This document shows positions 52,295 through 61,070 of a DNA stretch of 64,000 bases, one piece after another. Origin of the DNA: Mediterraneibacter hominis (lineage in GTDB: Bacteria; Bacillota; Clostridia; Lachnospirales; Lachnospiraceae); the NCBI RefSeq assembly GCF_014287475.1, contig NZ_JACOPF010000001.1:1302001-1366000 (forward strand). The letters run 5' to 3'. The position numbers and the translations under genes are program-made. The notes below the pieces were generated by a model. It did no database searches. It saw only the letters and a program-made list of their open reading frames with translations, and had not been told where the DNA came from. Position 1 is the stretch's first letter. Each line of letters starts with the position of its first letter.

Positions 52295-54328
52295 TTATGA
52301 ATCCCTCCTGCGGTTTACCAGATAAATCCTTGCAAATACGAGTGCCGCTTCATTTAGCATTGCCGTAAGAAGCCCATATTCAAACGGCGGAATCTCTCTT
52401 TTTTCCTCCAGCACAATCCCCATCACTCCATATATCTCATCACTGGATTTGATCGGCAGATACATTGCCTTTGCTCCAGGTAACGTATGGGTACAACATC
52501 CCGCCCGCTTCTGATTTACCATTACCCAGTCCACCACTGCTCTTTCCTGGCTGTCCACCATATTTCTCAGCTGCTCCTTAGACACTCCTTTTTTCGGAAA
52601 CAGCCAGGGGCCAGTTGTCTTCCCATTCTTCCGGATAAAAAATACCACTGAAAGATTCATCAATTTCAAAACCTGCCCGCTTAGTTCTATCAGTAGATCC
52701 TTTACAGAATCCACACGCCGCATCCTCCGGCTGTTGTCCAGCAGAAGCTCTGTCCGGTACACCAGCTTCGCGCTCTCTCTTGCCTGCCTTCTTTCATTCG
52801 ATACAATCGTAGAAATAATTAAGGCAAATGCCAGCATAAAGGCAAAGGTTGCACTATATCCTTTCAGATAAATTGCAAAGCTGTACAGCGGCTCTACAAA
52901 AAGCCAGTCAAACAGAAGAACACTGATAAGCGCCGCTGATACAGAGATAAACCTGCGCGTTGTAAATACGGATAATATCAGTATACCCAGAAGATACATA
53001 ATAATAATGTCCGCTTCTAAGAAACCGAATTGTTTCATTCCAAATCCAATCGCCGTAACACTTGACAATACGGCCGCCTCTTTTAGAATGTCCATCCCAA
53101 GGCTTTCCGTTCTCTTGGCATTGACATATCGTTTTTTAGGCTTTCTAAGAAGAAGCTTTCTCTGCCTCTCTCCGGTATCTGGAATAACATAAATATCAAT
53201 ATCCGGAATATATTCACTGATTTGATCCGTCAAGGTTCCCTTCTTTTGTCCAAACAAAATTCTGTGATTCGTTCTTCCAAGCACAATCTTTGTCACACTG
53301 CTGACGCGGGAGTACTCTGCAATCTGAAATGCTACATCCTCCCCGAACACAGAAACAATTTTGGCTCCCAATGCCTCGGCAAGGTGTACATTATCGTCCC
53401 GCATCTTCTTCACAGACTCATCTGCATTCTGCAAAAACGGAGTCTCCACGTACAAGGCAGTAAACTGTGCATGAAAGGCATATGCGAGTCTGGATGCACT
53501 CCTTATGACCTTCGCACAGGTAGGCGATGGGGAGATACAGGTCAGAATATGCTCTCCCTGATAATACTCCCGTCCTTCTTTGTTCTGCCGCATCAGATGC
53601 TCCTGAATCGCCACGCGGTTAACCTTGTCCGCCATCCTTCTTAGCGCGATCTCTCTTAATGCAATCAGCTTTTCTTTTGCAAAAAAGTTATTGAGCGCAC
53701 GTTCTGCCTGTACTGATTTATAAATTTTTCCTTCCTTAAGTCGTTCTATTAAAATATCTGGTTCAATATCAACAAGCTTTACCTGCGTTGCAGAATCAAA
53801 TACAGAATCCGGAATTCTCTCTTTTACATGGATTCCGGTAATTTTTTCTACAATATCATTCAGACTCTCTAAATGCTGTATATTGACTGTTGTATATACA
53901 TGGATTCCTGCATCTAAGATTTCTTCAATATCCTCATACCTCTTCTGATGCCGCATTCCCGGCGCATTTGTATGCGCCAGCTCATCTACCAGCACCACTT
54001 TAGGTTTTCGTTTTAAAACCTCATCCAGATTCAGTTCTCTTAACTGAATCCCTTTATATTCCACCATAAGCGGAGGGATCTTTTCCAACCCGTCTTCCTT
54101 TTCTCTTGTCTCCGGCCTGTCATGCGGCTCTATGTACCCTGCCACAATGTCTACGCCGTCCTTTTTCATCGCATGGGCAGTTTCAAGCATCGTATAGGTT
54201 TTTCCGACGCCCGCCGCATATCCGAGAAAGATATACAGTTTTCCTCTTGTCTCTTCCTTTTTTCTCTTTTCTTCCTCCGCGATTCTCTTTAACAGTTCTT
54301 CGGGCTTTGCCCTTCCTATTTCACTCAT
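52295..54328 (-). CDS. kdpD: KdpD N-terminal sensor protein without a kinase domain
   Basis: A 677-aa protein. Residues about 25-235 are the KdpD sensor domain with Walker-type GYAAGVGKTYTM and DELAHTNAPG. The stress-like domain (about 255-375) contains SPS, then 20 residues, then FTALY, the c-di-AMP-linked motif. Membrane helices (about 425-525) and a GAF-like domain (about 545-665) follow. The chain then stops; no HisKA or ATPase domain exists. It must work with another kinase, most simply the 45358 protein. It follows kdpC of cluster 1 across an intercistronic hairpin. Confidence 0.9.
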   Translation of the reverse strand: MSEIGRAKPEELLKRIAEEEKRKKEETRGKLYIFLGYAAGVGKTYTMLETAHAMKKDGVDIVAGYIEPHDRPETREKEDGLEKIPPLMVEYKGIQLRELNLDEVLKRKPKVVLVDELAHTNAPGMRHQKRYEDIEEILDAGIHVYTTVNIQHLESLNDIVEKITGIHVKERIPDSVFDSATQVKLVDIEPDILIERLKEGKIYKSVQAERALNNFFAKEKLIALREIALRRMADKVNRVAIQEHLMRQNKEGREYYQGEHILTCISPSPTCAKVIRSASRLAYAFHAQFTALYVETPFLQNADESVKKMRDDNVHLAEALGAKIVSVFGEDVAFQIAEYSRVSSVTKIVLGRTNHRILFGQKKGTLTDQISEYIPDIDIYVIPDTGERQRKLLLRKPKKRYVNAKRTESLGMDILKEAAVLSSVTAIGFGMKQFGFLEADIIIMYLLGILILSVFTTRRFISVSAALISVLLFDWLFVEPLYSFAIYLKGYSATFAFMLAFALIISTIVSNERRQARESAKLVYRTELLLDNSRRMRRVDSVKDLLIELSGQVLKLMNLSVVFFIRKNGKTTGPWLFPKKGVSKEQLRNMVDSQERAVVDWVMVNQKRAGCCTHTLPGAKAMYLPIKSSDEIYGVMGIVLEEKREIPPFEYGLLTAMLNEAALVFARIYLVNRRRDS

Positions 54329-54352
54329 CCGGGGGACCTCCTAAAAAATTTC

Positions 54353-54384
54353 AGGGAGACCGTATCGCAGTCTCCCTTTTTATT
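54353..54384. terminator. Hairpin between kdpC (cluster 1) and the KdpD sensor gene
   Basis: AGGGAGAC and GTCTCCCT (54353-54360, 54370-54377) form an 8-bp stem. A T-run follows only on the plus strand; on the minus strand a T-run comes after a few bases (GAAATTTTTT). It could partly terminate the pump transcript before the sensor gene. Confidence 0.55.
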
Positions 54385-54392
54385 ATACACTA

Positions 54393-55040
54393 TTATTCCT
54401 CTGTTGTGATAGCCCCAATTTTTTCAGCAATCTCAATATTGCATTTTAAAACGTTGACCTTTTCTTCTCCGAAAATACCCAATACCTTGTGCTCGGTATT
54501 GTTTTCAACAATCTGCGCCACTTCCTCCTCTGAAAGTCCGGAAGCTGCCGCTACGATCGGGGTCTGTACCTCTGCATTCGCCGGGCTGATATGCGGGTCA
54601 AGTCCGGAACCGGAAGCTGTCAGCATATCTGCCGGAATTTCTCCTGTAAATTCCTCTCCAACCACAGCTTTATAGCGTTCCTTGAATGCCGCAACATCTT
54701 CCTTCACACGTGCTTCCAAATCTTCGTTTGTAGCGCCGTAGTTAAATGTTCCTGAAGATACTCCTGCATAGTCGCCGCTTTCTTTTTCTTCTTCTGTGTA
54801 TGTATTGTAATTCACTGAGGAAACTCTTCCATGGAAGTACTCATCTCCCTCAAATGCCTGGCCAACCAGCTCGGAACCAACAGCCTCACCGTTTACTTCA
54901 ATCATATTACCGTTTGCCTGCTTGTTGAAAAACAACTGTCCAAGTCCGGTCAGTACCAGCGGATACAAGATTCCGCAGATAACTAATAACGCTAATGTGA
55001 GAATCAATGCTCTCTTAAAATAAGATCCAAAACTTTTCAT
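54393..55040 (-). CDS. kdpC: K+-transporting ATPase subunit KdpC (cluster 1)
   Basis: A 215-aa KdpC with an N-terminal helix (ALILTLALLVICGILYPLVL), GSELVGQAFEGDEYFHGRVS, TASGSGLDPHISPANAEVQ and HKVLGIFGEEKVNVLKCN. It carries an extra acidic stretch (YNTYTEEEKESGDYAG) relative to the cluster 2 copy. GTAGGAGAAG precedes the ATG. Confidence 0.94.
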   Translation of the reverse strand: MKSFGSYFKRALILTLALLVICGILYPLVLTGLGQLFFNKQANGNMIEVNGEAVGSELVGQAFEGDEYFHGRVSSVNYNTYTEEEKESGDYAGVSSGTFNYGATNEDLEARVKEDVAAFKERYKAVVGEEFTGEIPADMLTASGSGLDPHISPANAEVQTPIVAAASGLSEEEVAQIVENNTEHKVLGIFGEEKVNVLKCNIEIAEKIGAITTEE

Positions 55041-55058
55041 TTTTATCTTCTCCTACCT

Positions 55059-57116
55059 TTATAATCCAATCAGTGCAAGCAATGGTGTTACAATTATATC
55101 AATAATCTTGATTCCAATAAATGGAAGAATCAGACCACCTACACCGTAAATTCCCATGTTTTTCAGAAGCATCTTTTCTGAGCTCATTGGTTTATACTTA
55201 ACACCGCGCATAGCGATCGGTATCAGACAAGGAATGATGATGGCGTTGAATATCAATGCAGAAAGTATCGCACTGTAAGGAGTGGACAGATGCATGATAT
55301 TCAGTATTTCCATCTGTGGAATCACCAATGTAAACATCGCAGGAATGATAGCAAAATATTTTGCCACGTCGTTCGCGATACTGAATGTTGTCAGGGAACC
55401 GCGTGTAATCAGGAGCTGTTTTCCAATTTCTACAACTTCCAGAATCTTTGTCGGATCGGAATCCAGGTCTACCATATTTGCCGCTTCTTTTGCTGCGGAA
55501 GTACCGCTGTTCATAGCAAGACCTACGTCCGCCTGTGCAAGCGCCGGAGCATCATTTGTACCGTCTCCGGTCATGGCAACAATCTTTCCTTCTGCCTGTT
55601 CCTTTTTAATTTCTACAATCTTGTCTTCTGGTTTACACTCTGCGATAAATCCGTCTACACCTGCTTCCTTTGCAATTGTAGCAGCAGTCAGCGGGTTATC
55701 TCCTGTACACATGATTGTCTTGATTCCGATTTGTCTTAATCTGTCAAATCTTTCTACCAGTCCTGGTTTTACAGTATCTTTAAGATAAATCACACCGTAA
55801 ACCACATTTCCTACACATACAACCAACGGAGTTCCGCCAAGTCCTGAAATTTCTGTCACAATTCCCTCTAAGTCTGCCGGTACTGTGCCGCCGTTTTCTG
55901 TTACATATGTCTTGATTGCGTCATAAGCTCCTTTTCTTACAGGAGTGCCGTCCTTTAAGTTTACACCACTCATCTTTGTCTGTGCTGTAAACTCTATAAA
56001 TTCCATCTGTGAAGATAAATCTTCTGTAATCTTTGTTCCCAGTGTCTTTCCCAGTTCTACAACTGATTTTCCTTCCGGTGTCGCATCACACAGGGATGTC
56101 ATAACCGCATAATCAATCAGGTCTTCCTTCTTAATGCCCTTTACAGGTCTGAAATCTGCCGCAAGACGGTTACCATATGTAATCGTTCCTGTCTTATCCA
56201 GAATCATTGTGTCAACGTCTCCGCACGCCTCAACTGCTTTACCGGACATTGCAATGACATTGAATCTTGTTACTCTGTCCATACCTGCGATACCAATCGC
56301 AGAAAGCAATGCGCCGATTGTTGTCGGAATCAGACACACAAGAAGTGCAATCACCGTTGCAATTGGAATCTGTACCTCTGAATAATCTGCAAAGCAATAC
56401 AACGTTACTACGACAATCAAGAAAATAATTGTCAATCCAACAAGCAGTGTGTTCAGTGCAATCTCGTTCGGCGTCTTCTGTCTGGAAGCACCCTCAACCA
56501 GTGAAATCATCTTGTCAAGGAAGGACTGTCCTGGTTCGGAAGTGATACGTACCTTCAGCCAGTCGCTGACTACCGTTGTTCCTCCTGTTACAGAGGAGAA
56601 ATCCCCGCCTGCCTCTCTTGTAACCGGAGCAGACTCACCTGTGATTGCAGATTCGTCAACAGACGCGATTCCTTCGATTACTTCACCGTCGTTTGGAATC
56701 ATCTCATTTGTTCTTACAATGACTACATCGCCCTTTTTCAGTTCGGATGCATTGACTACCTTCTCTGTGCCGTCCGGAAGAAGCAGGTTTGCCATTGTGT
56801 CTCTTTTTGTCTTTTTCAAAGACTCTGCCTGCGCTTTTCCGCGTCCTTCTGCAACAGACTCTGCAAAATTCGCAAACAAAACTGTAATAAACAATATTAC
56901 TGTTACAATCCCGTTATACAGCCTTAATGTACTGTCATCTCCAAAAACAGTCGGTACGATTGTCATTACGAGCGCAAGTACAAATCCGACTTCAACAACG
57001 AACATAACAGGATTTTTAATCATATATCTAGGGTCCAGTTTCTGGAAAGCGCCGATAATAGAGCTTTTCAGTATATCCCGTGTAATAAATTTCGTTCTTT
57101 TTTCTTGTTTAGCCAT
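55059..57116 (-). CDS. kdpB: K+-transporting ATPase P-type subunit KdpB (cluster 1)
   Basis: A 685-aa P-type ATPase with [59 protein letters not shown] and [20 protein letters not shown]. It is clearly homologous to, but well diverged from, the 47966 copy, so the duplication is old or the clusters were acquired separately. The gap to kdpC is 18 bp. Confidence 0.97.
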   Translation of the reverse strand: MAKQEKRTKFITRDILKSSIIGAFQKLDPRYMIKNPVMFVVEVGFVLALVMTIVPTVFGDDSTLRLYNGIVTVILFITVLFANFAESVAEGRGKAQAESLKKTKRDTMANLLLPDGTEKVVNASELKKGDVVIVRTNEMIPNDGEVIEGIASVDESAITGESAPVTREAGGDFSSVTGGTTVVSDWLKVRITSEPGQSFLDKMISLVEGASRQKTPNEIALNTLLVGLTIIFLIVVVTLYCFADYSEVQIPIATVIALLVCLIPTTIGALLSAIGIAGMDRVTRFNVIAMSGKAVEACGDVDTMILDKTGTITYGNRLAADFRPVKGIKKEDLIDYAVMTSLCDATPEGKSVVELGKTLGTKITEDLSSQMEFIEFTAQTKMSGVNLKDGTPVRKGAYDAIKTYVTENGGTVPADLEGIVTEISGLGGTPLVVCVGNVVYGVIYLKDTVKPGLVERFDRLRQIGIKTIMCTGDNPLTAATIAKEAGVDGFIAECKPEDKIVEIKKEQAEGKIVAMTGDGTNDAPALAQADVGLAMNSGTSAAKEAANMVDLDSDPTKILEVVEIGKQLLITRGSLTTFSIANDVAKYFAIIPAMFTLVIPQMEILNIMHLSTPYSAILSALIFNAIIIPCLIPIAMRGVKYKPMSSEKMLLKNMGIYGVGGLILPFIGIKIIDIIVTPLLALIGL

Positions 57117-57162
57117 CTCAATCGATATCCTTTCTCAACCTCAATTCTCTGCTCCCGCCGGA

Positions 57163-58932
57163 TTATGACATCCACAGAACAAGATGCTCTGCAATTGGTC
57201 CAAGCGCCAGTGCAGGGAAGAATGTCAATGCCGCGAAAATATATACAACTGCTACCAGAATGATTACGAAAATCGCATTGTCTGTTCTCAATGTACCAAT
57301 CGTCTCATTGACACGTTTCTTAGCAAGCAGACTTCCTGCAATTGCCAGCTGTGCAATGATTGCGATATATCTTCCAAAGAACATCGCAAGTCCTGCTGTG
57401 ATATTCCAGAAATAGGTATTATCAGCAAGTCCTTCGAAACCAGAACCATTGTTTGCCGCTGATGAAGAATATTCATACAATACCTGTGACAATCCGTGGA
57501 ATCCCGGATTCGTAATTCCTTCCAAACCTGCGGAGGTCATGACTGCCAGAGCAGAGAAACCAAGAATCAAAAGCGGATGTACGATTAGCACAATCGCAAC
57601 CAGTTTCATCTCACGCCCTTCGATCTTCTTTCCTAAATATTCCGGCGTACGCCCTATCATCAGTCCGCAGAGGAATACTGCGAGGATGACATACATAATC
57701 ATGTTCATCAGACCTACACCTTTTCCGCCAAATACACAGTTTAACATCATGTGAAGCAGCGGAACCATACCGCCAAGTGGTGTCAGTGTATCATGCATGT
57801 TGTTGACTGTACCAGTCGTAAAGGATGTAGTTACTGTCGTAAACAAGGAAGACTGTGCAATTCCAAATCTGACTTCTTTTCCTTCCATGCTTCCCATATC
57901 CTGATTCAGTCCTGCCTGTTCCAGAATTGGGTTCCCGTTGCTCTCTGATACGAAGCACACTGTAACGCCAATCAGGAAGATAACAGCCATTGCTGCGAAA
58001 ACAGTTCTTCCCTGTTTTCCAAAGAATACTCTTTTTGCCGGAGCCTTCTGAGCAACTGCTGGTGTATTCTGTGCTGCCTGTGCTGCACGTGCGGCCTTTT
58101 CTTCTTTTCTTCTTGCCATCGTCATTTTACCAAATGTAATGACACATGCGCCCGGAAGAATCATCATAGACCACAATTCAATCAAGTCAGAAATAATGGT
58201 CGGGTTTTCAAATGGTGTCGTTGAGTTTGCTCCAAAGAAACCACCGCCGTTTGTTCCAAGGTGTTTGATAATCTCCAGTGCCGCAACGGGACCTGTCTGA
58301 ATATCCTGTAATTTTCCTTCAATGGTATGTACAGTGAAGTTTGCCTGGAATGTCTCCGGTGCCCCCTGCCAAATCAGAAGAAGTCCGCCGATGATGGATA
58401 CCGGAACCATAATTCTTGTTGTGATTCTTACCATATCCTCGTAGAAGTTACCGACGTCTTTTCTCTTTCCTGCAAGCCCGCGGCAGAATGCCATACATGC
58501 CGCATAACCAGAAGTTGCTGATGTGAACATCATAAAAATGATGACCAGCATCTGGCTTAAATAAGAAAGTCCGGATTCACCGGAATAGTGCTGTAAGTTT
58601 GTGTTCGTCATGAAACTGATGATTGTGTTGAACGACAAGGTCGGTTCCATGCCTTCAATCCCGTTCGGGTTTGCCATTAAGAATCCCTGGAATCTCAAAA
58701 TCGCATATCCTACCAGCACCATCACTGCGTTCGTCATAACAAGGTGCAGCGCGTACTGTTTCCAGGTCATCCCTTCTCTTTTTATTCTGCATACTTTATA
58801 AATCGCTCCGTCTACACGGTCAAACACCGGATCTGCAAACGTCTTTTTGTTTGTAGCAATGTGGTACATATAGGCTCCCATCGGGATAACCAGTACCATA
58901 TATATTGCAAGCGTTAAAATTATCTGTAACAT
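57163..58932 (-). CDS. kdpA: K+-transporting ATPase channel-like subunit KdpA (cluster 1)
   Basis: A 589-aa subunit with NTIISFMTNTNLQHYSGES, HLGTNGGGFFGANSTTPFEN, GTVNNMHDTLTPLGGMVP and SAANNGSGFEG selectivity-type segments. It has an Ala-rich charged cytoplasmic loop near residues 285-315 (EEKAARAAQAAQNTPAV) absent from the cluster 2 protein. kdpF lies 30 bp upstream. Confidence 0.97.
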   Translation of the reverse strand: MLQIILTLAIYMVLVIPMGAYMYHIATNKKTFADPVFDRVDGAIYKVCRIKREGMTWKQYALHLVMTNAVMVLVGYAILRFQGFLMANPNGIEGMEPTLSFNTIISFMTNTNLQHYSGESGLSYLSQMLVIIFMMFTSATSGYAACMAFCRGLAGKRKDVGNFYEDMVRITTRIMVPVSIIGGLLLIWQGAPETFQANFTVHTIEGKLQDIQTGPVAALEIIKHLGTNGGGFFGANSTTPFENPTIISDLIELWSMMILPGACVITFGKMTMARRKEEKAARAAQAAQNTPAVAQKAPAKRVFFGKQGRTVFAAMAVIFLIGVTVCFVSESNGNPILEQAGLNQDMGSMEGKEVRFGIAQSSLFTTVTTSFTTGTVNNMHDTLTPLGGMVPLLHMMLNCVFGGKGVGLMNMIMYVILAVFLCGLMIGRTPEYLGKKIEGREMKLVAIVLIVHPLLILGFSALAVMTSAGLEGITNPGFHGLSQVLYEYSSSAANNGSGFEGLADNTYFWNITAGLAMFFGRYIAIIAQLAIAGSLLAKKRVNETIGTLRTDNAIFVIILVAVVYIFAALTFFPALALGPIAEHLVLWMS

Positions 58933-58962
58933 TTATTTGTCCTCCACTTTATGATATCCTAA

Positions 58963-59040
58963 CTATAATTTTTCTGGATATACTAATGCATAGAGCAGAT
59001 ATCCTGCCAGTAAGATGATAATAATTCCAAGTGCGATCAT
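58963..59040 (-). CDS. kdpF: KdpF-like small membrane subunit
   Basis: A 25-aa protein that is one membrane helix: it starts MIALGIIIILLAGYLLYAL and ends VYPEKL, the typical KdpF end. KdpF stabilises the KdpABC complex. The ATG overlaps the stop of the 40-aa gene at 59037 (ATGA), so they are translationally coupled. No KdpF was seen in cluster 2. Confidence 0.85.
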   Translation of the reverse strand: MIALGIIIILLAGYLLYALVYPEKL

Positions 59041-59159
59041 TTTTCTTCCTCCTGTCCTTCCACCTTAGGTACTCTTACCTGTTTTTCACACCAGTCCGCC
59101 AGAAGCTTCATCAGTCCGAAGCAGACAAGCAACGTTAAAACCATAAGAACATCCATCAT
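59037..59159 (-). CDS. 40-aa single-helix membrane protein leading Kdp cluster 1
   Basis: The short frame starts MMDVLMVLTLLVCFGLMKLL, giving a hydrophobic helix, then ADWCEKQVRVPKVEGQEEEK as an acidic soluble tail. It overlaps kdpF by 4 bp, is first in the operon and is preceded by AAAGGA (spacing slightly long). No function is known to me. Possible roles are an extra pump subunit or a regulator of the KdpD pair. Confidence 0.6.
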   Translation of the reverse strand: MMDVLMVLTLLVCFGLMKLLADWCEKQVRVPKVEGQEEEK

Positions 59160-59244
59160 AGCTTTTTCATTCCTTTCTTTTATTCTTGTTGAATATATAA
59201 ATTTAGCACGTTAAAAAATATAGCATAGCGGAAATAAAATCTGG

Positions 59245-59284
59245 ATTATAACAAAGGGGCTGGATATTAAAATCGTATTAAAGG
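59245..59284 (-). promoter_or_regulatory. Predicted KdpE-controlled promoter of Kdp cluster 1
   Basis: A perfect TATAAT on the minus strand (59245-59250) has no good -35. In its place lies the direct repeat ATATTAAAATCGTATTAAA (59264-59282) with 11-bp period, as expected for an OmpR-type activator binding in tandem. The same element occurs before cluster 2. The leader to the first gene is about 85 nt; no c-di-AMP riboswitch was recognised. Confidence 0.7.
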
Positions 59285-59296
59285 CAATGTGACGCT

Positions 59297-59333
59297 AAAA
59301 AAACGCATAGACTATAACGTCCATGCGTTTTTC
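59297..59333 (-). terminator. Terminator after the DUF1648 gene
   Basis: AAAAACGCAT and ATGCGTTTTT pair around a 14-nt loop with T-runs on both strands. It isolates the kdp promoter just beyond it. The stretch from 59334 to 59418 shows nothing else. Confidence 0.75.
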
Positions 59334-59418
59334 TTTAATACGTAAAGCAACTACAGTAAAACTATCCAATAATTTAACTCTACGCATAATGCAAGAGAAA
59401 AAGGAAAGCTGCCAAATT

Positions 59419-59748
59419 TTATGCAAATGAAGCATAGATAATCTGAACTTCTGCAACTATCACAAGTAAAAGAACACCGTCTACTATCCAGTTATACTGC
59501 GTATCCGTCAGGGGTGTTTTGGAATGTGTCAAACAGTACTTTATTTTTTCTCGTCCTGTCAAAAATACAATCAGTATTTGTATGATAGGAAATAAGAAAA
59601 TCTGTATCTTTCCTACGTAATTATCTGCAATACCATTTGTGAAATGTATTGGAATATTGCCTGGCAGGAAAAATATACTGATAAGGGCTATAAAGCAGCC
59701 TATACCACAAATCATCCAAGTAAATTTTCTAGTACTTATAAACCTCAT
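59419..59748 (-). CDS. DUF1648-like small membrane protein
   Basis: A 109-aa protein with three hydrophobic segments (about 9-26, 50-68 and 85-105). The segment LPGNIPIHFTNGIADNYVGK fits the DUF1648 motif found at the start of SdpI-type immunity/signal proteins. No SdpI C-terminal domain is present. ATG at 59748 has GAAGGATTG before it; an earlier in-frame ATG lacks a ribosome site. The function is unknown. Confidence 0.65.
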   Translation of the reverse strand: MRFISTRKFTWMICGIGCFIALISIFFLPGNIPIHFTNGIADNYVGKIQIFLFPIIQILIVFLTGREKIKYCLTHSKTPLTDTQYNWIVDGVLLLVIVAEVQIIYASFA

Positions 59749-59819
59749 AACAATCCTTCTTTCTGTCAAATCTATATTTTTCATTCAAACAACTGAATTT
59801 CTCTACATCTGCAGGGTGC

Positions 59820-60581
59820 TTATCCGCTGACCAATGGCAGAACAATGTATGTACTTACAAGGGTAAAAAGCAGTAAATGTGCCGGATAAAACCAGTAAAA
59901 GAAATACTTCAATTTTATTCCCCGTTTTCCATTATATAAATTTATAAATATCAAAGAGCTCACTGCCAGCAAAAAATTAGGTTCAGCAAGTCCTGATAAC
60001 GAAAAGTCCAGCCCGCATATATACATAACCAAAATTGCTGATATACTTTTCAACATTGGTTTATTATGGAAAAGATAAAATACGGCAATCAGGAATATGC
60101 CGTAATACCAGCCATCTAATTGGCATATATATGATACACCGGCTCCTATCAGCGTAATGATAATAAAAGCTATACTATTTCCTTCAAACCGCTTTATCAG
60201 TGTAAGAACACACAAACCTAATAATAATGTAAATAAAACATTTTGCTGCTCCAGGCTGAACATTGTCCCCGACGCCGCCCAGTCATAAACAGGCTCTGAA
60301 AGAACAGCGAAAACTCCTAAATTCAAAAAATATTTTTTCAAGTTCTGTGTATGTAAAAAACCTTCTACTAGTAAAAAACAAAAAATGGGAAACGCAATCC
60401 TGCCTAAAATGTGAAAGATGTCAGAAACTGTTAAAAGTACAGAAAATTGCGTATCTGTAAAAATTGCATACGGTGCATTCAGTATAATCCCCTGTTTCAA
60501 AATAATTTGACTAAAATGATCAAGTATCATGGATATAACTGCTATAATTTTTAATGTACTGCCTGTAAAATATTTTTTCAA
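59820..60581 (-). CDS. TraX-family membrane protein
   Basis: A 253-aa membrane protein with about eight helices. The start LKIIAVISMILDHFSQIIL, GRIAFPIFCFLLVEGFLHT and the end KYFFYWFYPAHLLLFTLVS are TraX family motifs (acyltransferase-like; F-plasmid TraX acetylates pilin). A TTG at 60581 is the best start, since GGAGG lies 8 nt upstream. In gut Firmicutes these genes are chromosomal and the acceptor is unknown. Confidence 0.82.
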   Translation of the reverse strand: MKKYFTGSTLKIIAVISMILDHFSQIILKQGIILNAPYAIFTDTQFSVLLTVSDIFHILGRIAFPIFCFLLVEGFLHTQNLKKYFLNLGVFAVLSEPVYDWAASGTMFSLEQQNVLFTLLLGLCVLTLIKRFEGNSIAFIIITLIGAGVSYICQLDGWYYGIFLIAVFYLFHNKPMLKSISAILVMYICGLDFSLSGLAEPNFLLAVSSLIFINLYNGKRGIKLKYFFYWFYPAHLLLFTLVSTYIVLPLVSG

Positions 60582-60766
60582 GTTGTTTTCCTCCTGCCTC
60601 AAAATTTCAGTCTGCCGCTTTTCTCATCCTTTGTTTCTGGTATGCCTATTCGTTCTATTTTGAAAATCACAGGTCTTGTCATCCATACTTTCAAAACTTG
60701 TTGCTTTATTAATAGCATACAATCCTTTACAAATTTGATGGGTACATTCCGGAATTTAAAAAACAA

Positions 60767-61042
60767 TTACATGCCAACTATTTTTCATACTGTATTTACT
60801 GTTCTTATTGTTAATTTTGTGCTGATATTTACCCTTGCCGTTTTAGACCACCAATTTGTTTTTTGATAATCTTTTCAACTGAAACACCAGAATATTACAT
60901 CTTTGTAATCTTTTATCTTTTCTAATTCAGGTTTAGGCTCTCCAATTTCATTGTATCATTTCATCACTGGAAAAAATCACATTGGCACTTTGTTTTTTCC
61001 ACTTATATTGACGCCTCTTAACAAAGCAACAAACCGTTTCAT
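60767..61042 (-). pseudogene. Decayed DUF1697 gene
   Basis: From ATG at 61042 the frame reads MKRFVALLRGVNISGKNKVP, the exact style of DUF1697 N-termini, and then stops. After a jump the family's C-terminal part appears: YNEIGEPKPELEKIKDYKD, then VIFWCFS, a stop, then KDYQKTNWWSKTA and TIRTVNTV with another stop. Roughly the middle half of the gene is missing and at least two nonsense codons interrupt the rest. The recognition is from memory of the family. Confidence 0.7.
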
Positions 61043-61070
61043 ATTTTTAACTCCTTTTACACTTTCTAAT

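Noticed and set aside
44627..59159. Kdp duplication as an assembly artefact
   Set aside because: The two KdpA, KdpB and KdpC sets differ throughout in sequence and length, so they are real paralogues.
59160..59290. c-di-AMP (ydaO/kdp-type) riboswitch in the Kdp leader
   Set aside because: The leader is only about 85 nt and no conserved ydaO core was seen; protein-level control by KdpD is more likely.
60642..60866. 74-aa plus-strand frame
   Set aside because: It is antisense to the decayed DUF1697 gene and has no ribosome site.
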